Origin: Thermoleophilales bacterium
GTDB taxonomy: Bacteria; Actinomycetota; Thermoleophilia; Solirubrobacterales; 70-9
Assembly (NCBI GenBank): GCA_020636895.1
Contig: JACJWZ010000001.1
Location: forward strand, 558,001-622,000
Length of the DNA stretch: 64,000 nt
Reading direction: 5' to 3'
Position numbers and translations under genes: made by a program. Shown piece after piece: positions 33,168 to 42,051 of this stretch; the stretch's first letter is position 1, and every line of letters starts with the position of its first letter. Under the pieces are notes generated by a model. That model was not told the origin of the DNA. It was given only the letters and a program-made list of their open reading frames with translations, and did no database searches.

Positions 33168-33189
33168 GGCCGGGCGCGAGCGCCGTTCG

Positions 33190-33621
33190 CTAGGCGCTCG
33201 TCTTGAACTTCTGCTTCGGGACCTTGCAGGTCCGGCCGCTCTGGTCGAACTCGTTGGTCTTCACGTTGCCGGTGGTCGAGCGACCGTTTCCGGCGACGTG
33301 GCCGCTGATCCTGAGGATGCCGCCCTTGCCGTCGCTGAGCCGGACCTTGAAGTCGCCGTCCCTCTGAACCGACGTGGGGGAGAGCGCGGTGAGCTGGATC
33401 CGGATCGTGTCCTTGCCGCAGCGCGCGACGACGTTCTTGGCCCGGAACCCTGCGACCTTGACCGGATCACCGCCCTGGACCTTGACGCGCAGCTTCACCG
33501 TCGCCGCCTTGTCGCCCACGACGAAGCCCGTCTGCTTGACGTTCTTGGCGATCGCCGAGGCTGGGGCGATCAGGGTGATTGCGGCGGCGGCGAGCGCTGC
33601 CAGCGATGCGAGCTTTCTCAT
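33190..33621 (-). CDS. Small secreted protein, paralogue of the gene at 34558
   Basis: A 143-residue protein with a signal peptide (LASLAALAAAAITLIAPASAIA) and a beta-rich mature part. Two Cys (ARCGKD, RTCKVP) probably pair, and the end is CKVPKQKFKTSA. The start at 33621 is set by AAGGAG 6 nt upstream. An ATG only 6 nt earlier sits too close to the site. The protein aligns by eye with the product at 34558 (conserved ARC/ATC, repeated basic blocks, CKV...FK-S end), so the pair are paralogues flanking clpP on the opposite strand. Function unknown. Confidence 0.78.
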   Translation of the reverse strand: MRKLASLAALAAAAITLIAPASAIAKNVKQTGFVVGDKAATVKLRVKVQGGDPVKVAGFRAKNVVARCGKDTIRIQLTALSPTSVQRDGDFKVRLSDGKGGILRISGHVAGNGRSTTGNVKTNEFDQSGRTCKVPKQKFKTSA

Positions 33622-33725
33622 CGTCATCTCCTTGCGTTCGTGGCGGACGTGCCCCAAGAAACTGATCGGGACGGGGAAAGTAGCGGTGCCGAGGGCGGGC
33701 GCCGGTTGCCGCCGGGGGCGATCAG

Positions 33726-33731
33726 TACACT
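33726..33731 (+). promoter_or_regulatory. -10 box (TACACT) of leaderless clpP
   Basis: TACACT lies 9 nt before the clpP ATG, identical in sequence and spacing to the proB promoter (55082-55087). No Shine-Dalgarno intervenes. Confidence 0.6.
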
Positions 33732-33740
33732 GCCGCGCCC

Positions 33741-34318
<578 letters not shown>

Positions 34319-34325
<7 letters not shown>

Positions 34326-34489
34326 CTGGGAGTCGCCAGCTCGGCGTCATCGGTCGGCTCATGGCCTAGCGGCCACTTCGCCTCCCTCTTCCTTGATCTG
34401 ACGGCTCCCAGCGTCGCGAGAACTCGCTAGGCGAGAGTCGCCAGCTCGGCGTCATCGGTCGGCTCATGGCCTGGCGGCCACTTCGCCTC
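34319..34489 (+). repeat. 66-bp direct repeat covering the clpP stop and 3' region
   Basis: Copies at 34319-34384 and 34424-34489 are offset by exactly 105 bp with four mismatches, three clustered just after the first TCGCTAG. The first copy begins inside the clpP coding end, so its TAG is the clpP stop. The second copy repeats the stop and the following sequence. It looks like a segmental duplication of the clpP 3' end; the 39-bp between copies is unique. Confidence 0.8.
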
Positions 34490-34511
34490 GGCGCGAGGCG
34501 GGCAAGGAAAA

Positions 34512-34541
34512 GGACGCGACGGCTGCGCAGCCGCCGCGTCC
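34512..34541 (-). terminator. Rho-independent terminator of the secreted-protein gene at 34558
   Basis: GGACGCG (34512-34518) pairs with CGCGTCC (34535-34541), and GGCTGCGCAGCC forms an inner stem and tetraloop. Read on the minus strand, the stem is followed by CTTTTCC, a short T-tract. It should stop transcription of the minus-strand gene and may also block clpP transcripts. Confidence 0.7.
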
Positions 34542-34557
34542 CGATCCCCCAAGCCTT

Positions 34558-35001
34558 CTAGCTGACCTTGAACCCGCTCGGCGCGACCTTGCAGACGCCG
34601 ATGCCGTCAACGGTGATCTGCGGAGCGCTGACGACTCCGATCACGCGTGTGCCGCGGTTGTTGAACGCGCCCTCGATCTTGACCTTGTCCTTGCCCGAGC
34701 CGCTGAACGTGCGCTTGAAGGCGCCGTCCTTGTCGAAGGGCACCCGGCCCGTCAGCTTGATGCTGATCCGCTGAGCCTCGCCGTTGCAGGTCGCGTTGAT
34801 CTTCTTGAAGCGGAACCGCTTCGCCACCTTCGGGTCGAAGTCCTTGCTGTAGGCCACGCTGAGACGGACGACCGACTCGCTGTCACCGCGGACGTGCCCC
34901 GACAGGCGCGTCTCCGACGTGGGCCTCACCGCGTTCGCGGCGGCGGTCGCCGTCAACGCGACCAGAAGGGTCGCAAGTAGCACTGCTCGTCCACGAGTCA
35001 T
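34558..35001 (-). CDS. Small secreted protein, paralogue of the gene at 33190
   Basis: A 147-residue protein with a signal peptide (LLATLLVALTATAAANA). The mature part is beta-rich with Cys at NATCNGEAQ and GVCKVAP, ending CKVAPSGFKVS. ATG 35001 is favoured because TTAGGAG lies 6 nt upstream; ATG 35007 is too close to the ribosome site. A TAGACT -10 on the minus strand (35054-35059) gives a leader of roughly 50 nt, in contrast to the leaderless core genes. A terminator follows its stop. Function unknown. Confidence 0.78.
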   Translation of the reverse strand: MTRGRAVLLATLLVALTATAAANAVRPTSETRLSGHVRGDSESVVRLSVAYSKDFDPKVAKRFRFKKINATCNGEAQRISIKLTGRVPFDKDGAFKRTFSGSGKDKVKIEGAFNNRGTRVIGVVSAPQITVDGIGVCKVAPSGFKVS

Positions 35002-35289
35002 TCGCATCTCCTAAGTCGATCGGAACGGATCGCCATCCCCGGCGAGAAGGGCCAGTCTAGTGGTGAATCGCAGCTGCGGATGCAGCTTCCCTCCCAGGGC
35101 GGCGGCGCATCGAGGGCCGCAGATGGATCTTGGCCCGGGGAGTCACCCGACTGCAAGGCGACGACCCTTTGCAGGGACCGGCGCCCGCGGCGAGTAAGGA
35201 AGTGCCGTCGCGCCTTGAGGGGTTCCGTACCCTTGATCGGCGCGGATCGTCATCCGTCAACAGGCTTGAAGAATTGAGGGTCCGACCCC

Positions 35290-36576
35290 TTGGCACGTCC
35301 AACCGACTCCAACGAGCAGCTTCTCTGCAGCTTCTGCGGGAAGTCCCAGCGTCAGGTCAAGAAGCTCATCGCCGGTCCCGGCGTCTACATCTGCGACGAG
35401 TGCATCGACCTCTGCAACGAGATCATCGACGAGGAGCTGACGACCGCGCCGACCTTCGAGCTCGACGCGCTCCCCAAGCCGCAGGAGATCAACGCGATCC
35501 TGAACGAGTACGTCGTCGGCCAGGAGAGCGCGAAGCGGGCGCTTGCGGTGGCCGTCTACAACCACTACAAGCGGGTTCAGATGGCCGGCGAGGAGGGCGC
35601 GGCCGAAGCGGCCGAGCTGCAGAAGTCGAACATCCTGATGCTGGGCCCGACCGGCTGCGGGAAGACGCTGCTCGCGCAGACGATGGCCCGCATCCTCAAC
35701 GTCCCGTTCGCGATCGCCGACGCCACGGCGCTGACCGAAGCCGGCTACGTGGGTGAGGACGTCGAGAACATCCTCCTGAAGCTGATCCAGGCCGCCGACT
35801 ACGACGTCAAGAAGGCGGAGACGGGGATCATCTACATCGACGAGATCGACAAGATCACCCGTAAGGCCGACAACCCGTCGATCACGCGTGACGTCTCCGG
35901 CGAGGGCGTCCAGCAGGCGCTCCTGAAGATCCTCGAGGGCACGACCGCCTCGGTGCCGCCCCAGGGTGGGCGCAAGCATCCCCACCAGGAGTTCCTCACT
36001 GTCGACACGTCGAACATCCTGTTCATCTGCGGCGGCTCCTTCGCGGGCCTCGACAAGGTGATCGAGAAGCGCGTGAGCAGCGGCGGCATCGGCTTCGGGT
36101 CGACCATCTCCTCCAAGCAGGACCGCGACATCGGCGAGTGGTTCGGCCGGGTGCTCCCGGAGGACCTGATGGAGTTCGGCCTGATCCCGGAGTTCATCGG
36201 ACGCCTGCCGGTGCTCGCGTCGATCGATCAGCTCCGTCGCGAGGACCTGATCACGATCCTCACCGAGCCCCGCAACGCGCTCACCAAGCAGTTCCAGCGC
36301 CTCTTCGACTTCGACGACATCGAGCTCGTCTTCGCACCCGATTCGCTCGAGGCGATCGCCGACAAGGCGATCGAGCGCGAGACCGGCGCCCGCGGACTGC
36401 GCTCGATCATCGAGGACACGCTCCAGGACGTCCAGTTCGAGCTGCCGAGCAGGCTCGACGTCAAGAAGTGCGTCGTCACCCGCGAGACCATCGAGAAGGG
36501 CCTGAGCCCGACCCTGGTCACGCAGGCGGTCGCGCCCGCGGACGAGCCGTCCGATCGGCTCGAGGACACGGCCTAG
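35290..36576 (+). CDS. clpX: ATP-dependent Clp protease ATP-binding subunit
   Basis: A 428-residue AAA+ unfoldase that recognises substrates and feeds ClpP. The N-terminal zinc domain reads LLCSFCGKSQ...VYICDECIDLC (four Cys, about residues 11-38). Walker A is LGPTGCGKT (about 119), Walker B IIYIDEID, the pore loop GYVGED, and the ClpP-docking IGF loop GIGFGSTI. The start is TTG at 35290, with 290 bp of non-coding DNA upstream that contains a TACCCT (35228-35233) and an imperfect inverted repeat CTGCAA/TTGCAG (35151-35174). A regulatory role for that inverted repeat is speculation. Confidence 0.97.
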   Translation: MARPTDSNEQLLCSFCGKSQRQVKKLIAGPGVYICDECIDLCNEIIDEELTTAPTFELDALPKPQEINAILNEYVVGQESAKRALAVAVYNHYKRVQMAGEEGAAEAAELQKSNILMLGPTGCGKTLLAQTMARILNVPFAIADATALTEAGYVGEDVENILLKLIQAADYDVKKAETGIIYIDEIDKITRKADNPSITRDVSGEGVQQALLKILEGTTASVPPQGGRKHPHQEFLTVDTSNILFICGGSFAGLDKVIEKRVSSGGIGFGSTISSKQDRDIGEWFGRVLPEDLMEFGLIPEFIGRLPVLASIDQLRREDLITILTEPRNALTKQFQRLFDFDDIELVFAPDSLEAIADKAIERETGARGLRSIIEDTLQDVQFELPSRLDVKKCVVTRETIEKGLSPTLVTQAVAPADEPSDRLEDTA

Positions 36577-36584
36577 GAGCCATA

Positions 36585-36600
36585 CGCCCGCTCACGGGCG
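36585..36600 (+). terminator. Hairpin directly after clpX stop
   Basis: CGCCCG, loop CTCA, CGGGCG: a 6-bp perfect stem starting 8 nt after the clpX stop. No T-tract follows, so efficiency is uncertain. Confidence 0.45.
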
Positions 36601-36665
36601 CGAATCCCGCGCCGCGGTCCGGCGGGGTCCGGCGGATGCGTCCTTCCTTCTCGCGCTGCGACCTT

Positions 36666-36696
36666 GCAATCGCTTGCCTCTGAGACAAGCGATTGC
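36666..36696. repeat. Perfect 11-bp inverted repeat in the clpX-valS gap
   Basis: GCAATCGCTTG (36666-36676) and CAAGCGATTGC (36686-36696) are exact inverse complements with a 9-nt loop. Less GC-rich than its surroundings. It could be a second terminator, an operator or a transcript hairpin. Confidence 0.7.
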
Positions 36697-36733
36697 GCGG
36701 TCTCAGGCCGCGCCTGCAGCTCTTGGACCCGTC

Positions 36734-36783
36734 CGTCAGCGGTCACGACACCCGCGTGACGGGGGCGTGACGATCCGCTGACG
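36734..36783 (+). promoter_or_regulatory. Inverted repeats upstream of valS
   Basis: CGTCAGCGG (36734-36742) and CCGCTGACG (36775-36783) are exact inverse complements 32 nt apart, and inner GTCACG/CGTGAC pairs extend the fold. A TAACAT (36795-36800) lies 6 nt before the valS ATG. If the gene is leaderless, the structure is an upstream operator; if transcription starts earlier, it is a leader hairpin. Confidence 0.55.
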
Positions 36784-36806
36784 TAACGCGCCAATAACAT
36801 CGCCGC

Positions 36807-39383
36807 ATGGACGCCGAGCGCCGCGCACGTCTCGAGGAGGCCACCCGCTACGAGCCGGGTGAGGTCGAGCAGCGCGTGTTCGGCAGCTGGGAAGAGGGTG
36901 GCTACTTCACCCCCGAGGCCGAGGGAACGCCCGCGGAGAACTACTCGATCGCGATCCCGCTGCCGAACGTGACCGGGTCGCTGCACATGGGCCACGGGCT
37001 CAACAACACGATCCAGGACCTGCTGATCCGCCGAGCCCGCATGCAGGGGCGGCGCGCGAAGTGGATCATCGGCACCGACCACGCCGGCATCGCCACGCAG
37101 GCGATGGTCGAGAAGGACCTGCGCAGCCAGGGGATCGACCGCCGCGATCTCGGCCGTCAAGCTTTCGTCGAGCGCGTCTGGGAGTGGCGCGACGAGTACG
37201 GCGGTCGGATCATCGAGCAGCTCAAGCGGCTCGGCGCCTCCGGGGACTTCGCCAACGAGCGCTTCACGCTCGACGAGGGCTACGTCCGCGCCGTCCACAA
37301 GGTCTTCGTCGCGCTCTACGAGAAGGGCTTGATCTACCGCGACAACTACATGGTCAACTGGGACCCGGGCTCGCGCAGCGCGATCAGCGACCTCGAGGTC
37401 GAGAACCGTGAGGTCACCGACGTCCTCTACTCGATCGACTACCCGGTGGAGGGTTCCGAGCGCGTGCTCACAGTCGCCACGGTGCGCCCCGAGACGATGC
37501 TCGGTGACACCGCGGTCGCCGTCCATCCCGACGACGAGCGCTACAAGGACGTCGTCGGCAAGCACTCCGTGTTGCCGCTGGTCGGGCGCCGCCTGCCCAT
37601 CATCGCCGACCCCTACGTCGATCCCGAGTTCGGGACGGGGGCGCTGAAGATCACGCCCGGTCACGACCCCAACGACTTCGAGATTGGCCGCAAGCACGGC
37701 CTCGACGAGATCTCGGTGATCGCCGAGGACGGGACGATGAACGAGAGCGCGGGCAAGCGCTTCGCCGGTCTCAGCGCCGCCAGGGCGCAGGAGAAGGTCG
37801 TCGCCGACCTGCGCGAGAAGGGGGCGATCTCGGCCGAGGAGGACTACACGCACTCGGTCCCGTTCTCCCATCGCTCCGGCGAGCGCATCGAGCCGCTGAT
37901 CAGCCTGCAGTGGTTCTGCGCGATGGACGACCTCGCCAAGCCCGCGATCGACGTCGTCAAGTCGGGCGAGATCACCTTCACGCCGGAGCGCTGGGGGCGC
38001 GTGTACCTCGACTGGATGGAGAACATCAGGCCCTGGTGCGTGTCCCGCCAGCTCTGGTGGGGGCACCAGATTCCCGTCTGGTACTGCGACGCCTGCAACG
38101 AGACGATCGTCGCCGAGGAGGAGCCCGAGGCCTGCCCGAAGTGCGGCGCCGAAGCGGATGAGCTGCGCCAGGACCCCGACGTCCTCGACACCTGGTTCTC
38201 CTCGGCGCTGTTCCCCTTCGCGGCGCTCGGCTGGCCCGACGACACCCCCGAGCTGCGCGCCTTCTATCCCACCGACGTGCTCGTCACGGCTCGCGACATC
38301 ATCTACCTCTGGGTCGCGCGGATGATCATGTCGGGGATCGAGTTCCTCGACCAGATCCCGTTCGACGACGTCTACATCAACTCGATCATCCAGGCGCCCG
38401 ACGGACGTCGCATGTCGAAGAGCCTCGGCACCGGGATCGACCCCTTGGAGCTGATCGACGAGCACGGCGCCGACGCCCTCCGCTTCGGCCTGCTGGCGAT
38501 GTCCTCGACGCAGGACGTGCGGTTCTCCGAGGCCAAGGTCCAGCAGGGGCGCGATCTCGCCAACAAGCTGTGGAACGCCTCGCGGCTGATCCTCCTCAAC
38601 GCCGGCGACGCCGAGCCGGTCGCCTCGACGGCCACGGTCGAGGACCGCTGGATCAACTCGCGCCTCGAGCGCACCGTCGCGGAGGTCGGGGAGCGGCTCG
38701 ACGCCTACGACTTCGCCCACGCGGCGCTCGAGATCTACCGCTTCATCTACTCCGAGCTCTGCGACTGGTACCTCGAGATCGTCAAGCCGCGCCTCTACGA
38801 CGGCGACGAGGCCGCCGCCGCCAACCTCCTGCACGTGCTCGAGCGCACGCTGGCGCTCGCCCACCCGCTGATGCCGTTCGTCACCGAGGAGGTCTGGTCC
38901 TACCTGCCGGGGCGCGAGCGGCAGCTCATCGTCTCGCCGTTCCCGGCCACCGACAGCGCCTTGGTCGACCCTGGGGCCGAGGCCGAGGTCGGCGCAGCGA
39001 TCGAGGCGACCAGGGCGCTGCGGCGCTGGCGCGAGCTCGCCGGCGTGCCACCCGCGGCGACGCTGAACGCCCGCCCGGTCGGTGGCGCCGAGCCGCCGCA
39101 CCCGCTGGTCGGACGGCTCGCGCGCATCGCGGTCGACGGGACCGGGGGAGAGGCGATCGCGTCCGTCGGCGCGCTCGAGGTGCTGCCGTCGGATGGCCTC
39201 GACGCCGAGGCCGTCGCCGGGCGTATGGACGAGCTGCGCGGCAAGCTCCGCTCGGAGGTGGCGCGGGCCGAGGGCAAGCTCGCCAACGAGAGGTTCGTCG
39301 CCAACGCTCCCGACGACGTCGTCGCCGCCGAACGCGAGAAGCTCGAGCGCTACCGGTCAGAGCTCGCCGAGCTCGGCGGCTAG
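36807..39383 (+). CDS. valS: Valyl-tRNA synthetase
   Basis: An 858-residue class I synthetase charging tRNA-Val. PLPNVTGSLHMGHGLN carries the HIGH-type motif (about residues 50-63), and RRMSKSLGTG is KMSKS. The editing domain (VATVRPETMLGDTAVAVHP...) lies between them, a zinc knuckle is seen in CDACNETI...CPKCGAE, and a short C-terminal coiled coil ends in AEREKLERYRSELAELGG. Length is normal. TAACAT is 6 nt before the ATG. Structured DNA lies just upstream, but no T-box (AGGGTGGNACCGCG) is visible. Confidence 0.97.
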   Translation: MDAERRARLEEATRYEPGEVEQRVFGSWEEGGYFTPEAEGTPAENYSIAIPLPNVTGSLHMGHGLNNTIQDLLIRRARMQGRRAKWIIGTDHAGIATQAMVEKDLRSQGIDRRDLGRQAFVERVWEWRDEYGGRIIEQLKRLGASGDFANERFTLDEGYVRAVHKVFVALYEKGLIYRDNYMVNWDPGSRSAISDLEVENREVTDVLYSIDYPVEGSERVLTVATVRPETMLGDTAVAVHPDDERYKDVVGKHSVLPLVGRRLPIIADPYVDPEFGTGALKITPGHDPNDFEIGRKHGLDEISVIAEDGTMNESAGKRFAGLSAARAQEKVVADLREKGAISAEEDYTHSVPFSHRSGERIEPLISLQWFCAMDDLAKPAIDVVKSGEITFTPERWGRVYLDWMENIRPWCVSRQLWWGHQIPVWYCDACNETIVAEEEPEACPKCGAEADELRQDPDVLDTWFSSALFPFAALGWPDDTPELRAFYPTDVLVTARDIIYLWVARMIMSGIEFLDQIPFDDVYINSIIQAPDGRRMSKSLGTGIDPLELIDEHGADALRFGLLAMSSTQDVRFSEAKVQQGRDLANKLWNASRLILLNAGDAEPVASTATVEDRWINSRLERTVAEVGERLDAYDFAHAALEIYRFIYSELCDWYLEIVKPRLYDGDEAAAANLLHVLERTLALAHPLMPFVTEEVWSYLPGRERQLIVSPFPATDSALVDPGAEAEVGAAIEATRALRRWRELAGVPPAATLNARPVGGAEPPHPLVGRLARIAVDGTGGEAIASVGALEVLPSDGLDAEAVAGRMDELRGKLRSEVARAEGKLANERFVANAPDDVVAAEREKLERYRSELAELGG

Positions 39384-39402
39384 ATCCACGAGGAGGCCGC
39401 GG

Positions 39403-40653
39403 GTGCTCGACCCCGAGGAGTACCTGGCCTCGCTCGAGCCGGTGGGCTGGAGCTTCGGCCTCGAGCGGATGCGGGCGCTCTGCGCCGAGCTCGGGGAGCC
39501 GCAGCGCCGCTTCGAATCACTCCACGTAGTCGGCACGAACGGCAAGTCGTCGGTGACGACGATGTGCGCCGCGCTGCTGTCGGGAACGGGGAAGCGGACG
39601 GGCGCCTGCATCTCACCGCACGCGTGGCGCTGGAGTGAGCGCACCCGGATCGACGGCGAGGAGATCGGCGCGGCGGCGTTCGCGGGGGCGGTCGCCGAGG
39701 TCGCTGCGGCGATCGACGTCGTCGAGCGTGACGCCGGAGGTGAGCGCGTCACCCAGTTCGAGGCCGCGATCGCAGCCTCGTTCGTGGCCTTCGCCCGGGC
39801 CGAGGTCGACGTCGCCGTGGTCGAGGCCGGGCTCGGCGGCCGGCTCGACGCGACCAACGTGATCCCCTCGCGTGCGACGGCCCTGACCTCGGTCGCGCTC
39901 GATCACACCGAGTTGCTCGGCGAGACCGAGGCCGAGATCGCCGTCGAGAAGCTCGCGGTGCTGCAACCGGGATCGGCGCTCGTCATCGGGGATCTCCCCG
40001 ACGCGGTCGAGCGGCTGGCCCGCGCCCGCGCGGCCGAGCTCGGGGCGGCGGTGATCGAACCGGCGCCGCTCGATCCGGCGCTGCTGCCGGCGGGCATCGC
40101 CCCCTACCTCGGACGCAACGCCGCGGTCGCCGTCGCGCTCGCCGCGGTCGTCGCAGGACCCCTCGCCGACGAGGTCGTCGCCGCCGCGCTCGCCGAGACG
40201 GCGCTCCCCGGCCGGGCCGAGCGGATCCCAGGCGAGCCCCCGCTGCTCGCCGACGCGGCCCACAACGAGCAGGGCGCCAAGGCCCTGGCCGAGGCCCTCC
40301 CCGCTTTTGCCGCCGGACGGCCGGTGTTCGCCTGCCTCTCGGTCCTCGCGGACAAGGACGCGGAGGCGATCACCGCCGCGCTCGCGCCCGTCCTGGCGGG
40401 CGCCGTCTGCACCGCGGTGGACCCGGGCCCGGCGATGGGCAGGCCCGGCTCGCGCGCCCGCGACCCGCACGAGCTCGCCGCCCTCCTGACGGCCGCCGGG
40501 GTGTCCGCTGAGGTGATCGCCGGTCCCGAGGCCGCGGTGGCGCGGGTTCTCGAGCGCGCCGAAGCCGAGGGCGGCGTGGCGATCTGCGCCGGATCGCATT
40601 ACCTTCTGCGTTACGCATGGACCGTGAAGCGCGCTCGGAGCTCCTATCGATGA
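39403..40653 (+). CDS. folC: Folylpolyglutamate synthase / dihydrofolate synthase
   Basis: A 416-residue Mur-ligase-fold enzyme adding glutamate to folates. The P-loop is VVGTNGKSSVTT (about 43-54) and SPHAWRWSERTRIDG is the folate-binding loop. GLGGRLDATNVI and DAAHNEQGA are family signatures. The start is GTG 39403, set by AGGAGG 6 nt upstream; the longer frame above it only shadows valS. It follows valS by 19 nt, so both are probably one unit. The 3' end overlaps a 39-residue frame. Confidence 0.93.
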   Translation: MLDPEEYLASLEPVGWSFGLERMRALCAELGEPQRRFESLHVVGTNGKSSVTTMCAALLSGTGKRTGACISPHAWRWSERTRIDGEEIGAAAFAGAVAEVAAAIDVVERDAGGERVTQFEAAIAASFVAFARAEVDVAVVEAGLGGRLDATNVIPSRATALTSVALDHTELLGETEAEIAVEKLAVLQPGSALVIGDLPDAVERLARARAAELGAAVIEPAPLDPALLPAGIAPYLGRNAAVAVALAAVVAGPLADEVVAAALAETALPGRAERIPGEPPLLADAAHNEQGAKALAEALPAFAAGRPVFACLSVLADKDAEAITAALAPVLAGAVCTAVDPGPAMGRPGSRARDPHELAALLTAAGVSAEVIAGPEAAVARVLERAEAEGGVAICAGSHYLLRYAWTVKRARSSYR

Positions 40654-40736
40654 TGGGTCTGGTGGCCGCGGTCGTGGCTATCGTGATCCTCGTCTTCTTC
40701 GGTCTCGGCTACCTGTTCGGCCGCCTCTTCCTCTGA
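40617..40736 (+). CDS. Tiny membrane protein (39 aa) overlapping folC end
   Basis: ATG 40617 begins MDREARSELLSMM, followed by one hydrophobic helix (GLVAAVVAIVILVFFGLGYLFG) and RLFL. It overlaps the folC end by 37 nt in another frame. The clean single-pass design, rather than random GC-rich translation, argues for a real small membrane protein. No homologue is claimed. Confidence 0.55.
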   Translation: MDREARSELLSMMGLVAAVVAIVILVFFGLGYLFGRLFL

Positions 40737-40817
40737 CGACCGCTTGAAATCCGCTGCTCAGGGAAGGGGGCGGCGGATGGTCAGCGTTCCCGCTTCCCAC
40801 TAGACTGACCCGCTCTC

Positions 40818-41561
40818 GTGCCCCTCGCCATGTTCGGAATCACCGACGACGGCCTCAATCTGGCCGTCAACCTGGTCATCCTCGTGCTGGTCGTCCTCTG
40901 GTTGGCGCTCGCCTACTGGACCTTCGCGGACGCCCGCCGGCGGATCGCCGACCCGATCCTCGTCACGACGGCCTCCGTGCTCGGGCTGGTCCCGTTCCTG
41001 GGTCCGCTCGTCTACACGGTGCTGCGGCCGCCGGAGTTCCTCGAGGATGTGCGTGAGCGCGAGATCGAGACGCAGGCCTCGGAGCTGCGCATGCGCCACC
41101 TCGTCGCTCAGTCCTGCCCGCGCTGCGAACATCCCATCGAGCGCTCCTGGCTGCGATGCCCGGAATGCCAGCATCGCCTCAAGGACCCGTGCGTGTCGTG
41201 CAGCCGCCCCGTCGATCCGCGCTGGTCGATCTGCCCCTACTGCGAGACCCAGCTCCGCCGACCTGCCGAGGACCGCGAGGAGGGCCGCCGCAGCTCCCGC
41301 CGCTCGGAGGCGAAGACGTCGAGCGAGCCGAAGCGCCGGCCGGCGTCGGAGGTCGCTCCGCGCCGCCGCAGCAAGAGCGCGAGCAAGTCCGCGCCCGCCG
41401 GCGAGGCCGATGCCCGCTCGTCCGCCTCGCCCTCGAAGTCTTCTTCCTCATCGAGCCGCAGTCAGCGCCAGTCGCGCGAACCGGCCGCCGCGCCCGAGGA
41501 GGGCGAGGCGGATTCCGGCTCCACGCGACCGCCGCGGCGCCGCTCGACGACCAAGTCCTGA
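40818..41561 (+). CDS. Membrane protein with double zinc ribbon and disordered Ser-rich tail
   Basis: A 247-residue protein. It has an N-terminal helix (LAVNLVILVLVVLWLALAYW) and a second short hydrophobic stretch (ILVTTASVLGLVPFLGPLVY). Two zinc ribbons follow: CPRCEHPIERSWLRCPECQ and CVSCSRPVDPRWSICPYCE. The C-terminal 90 residues are Ser/Arg/Lys rich and probably disordered. TAGACT (40801-40806) is 11 nt before the GTG. DZR-like ribbons often bind nucleic acid or proteins at the membrane. It directly precedes ndk and maf. Confidence 0.82.
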   Translation: MPLAMFGITDDGLNLAVNLVILVLVVLWLALAYWTFADARRRIADPILVTTASVLGLVPFLGPLVYTVLRPPEFLEDVREREIETQASELRMRHLVAQSCPRCEHPIERSWLRCPECQHRLKDPCVSCSRPVDPRWSICPYCETQLRRPAEDREEGRRSSRRSEAKTSSEPKRRPASEVAPRRRSKSASKSAPAGEADARSSASPSKSSSSSSRSQRQSREPAAAPEEGEADSGSTRPPRRRSTTKS

Positions 41562-41630
41562 GCCCCGGCGACCGCGCTCCCCGGGCCCGCAAGCCAACCG
41601 ATCGAACAGACCGAGAGAGGACGACCCTCC

Positions 41631-42044
41631 GTGCCCGACACCTCACGCACCCTGATCCTGATCAAGCCCGACGCCTTCGAGCGCAACCTGACCGGCGAGG
41701 TGCTCGCCCGGTTCGAGCGCAAGGGTCTGAGGATCGCCGCCCTGAAGCTGATCACCGCCGACGAGGCGACCGCCAACGAGCACTACGCCGAGCACGTCGA
41801 CAAGCCGTTCTTCGGCGAGCTCGTCGCCTTCATCACCGGCGGCCCCCTGGTCGCCGGCGTCCTCGAGGGCGTCGAGGCCGTGAAGGCGTCGCGGCAGCTG
41901 ATCGGCGCCACCAACCCGGTAGAAGCGGCCACCGGCTCGATCCGCGGCGACTTCGGCACCGAGGTCACCTTCAACCTCGTTCACGGCTCCGACTCCGACG
42001 AGTCGGCCGAGCGCGAGATCGGCATCTGGTTCCCGGAGCTGTAG
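41631..42044 (+). CDS. ndk: Nucleoside diphosphate kinase
   Basis: A 137-residue enzyme transferring the gamma phosphate between nucleoside triphosphates and diphosphates. The phospho-histidine is in FNLVHGSDSDESA (about residue 118). TLILIKPDAFERN at the start and the ISGGPLVAGVLEG-like ITGGPLVAGVLEGVEAV segment are diagnostic. Start GTG 41631. It runs into maf with a 7-nt gap, so the two form a nucleotide-pool operon behind the zinc-ribbon gene. Confidence 0.97.
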   Translation: MPDTSRTLILIKPDAFERNLTGEVLARFERKGLRIAALKLITADEATANEHYAEHVDKPFFGELVAFITGGPLVAGVLEGVEAVKASRQLIGATNPVEAATGSIRGDFGTEVTFNLVHGSDSDESAEREIGIWFPEL

Positions 42045-42051
42045 CGGCCTG

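Noticed and set aside
36577..36806. T-box riboswitch before valS
   Set aside because: No T-box core (AGGGTGGNACCGCG) or anticodon-like specifier loop is recognisable; only generic inverted repeats are present.
36573..39101. An 842-codon open frame on the minus strand
   Set aside because: Antisense of valS, which has all class I synthetase motifs; the antisense translation has none.
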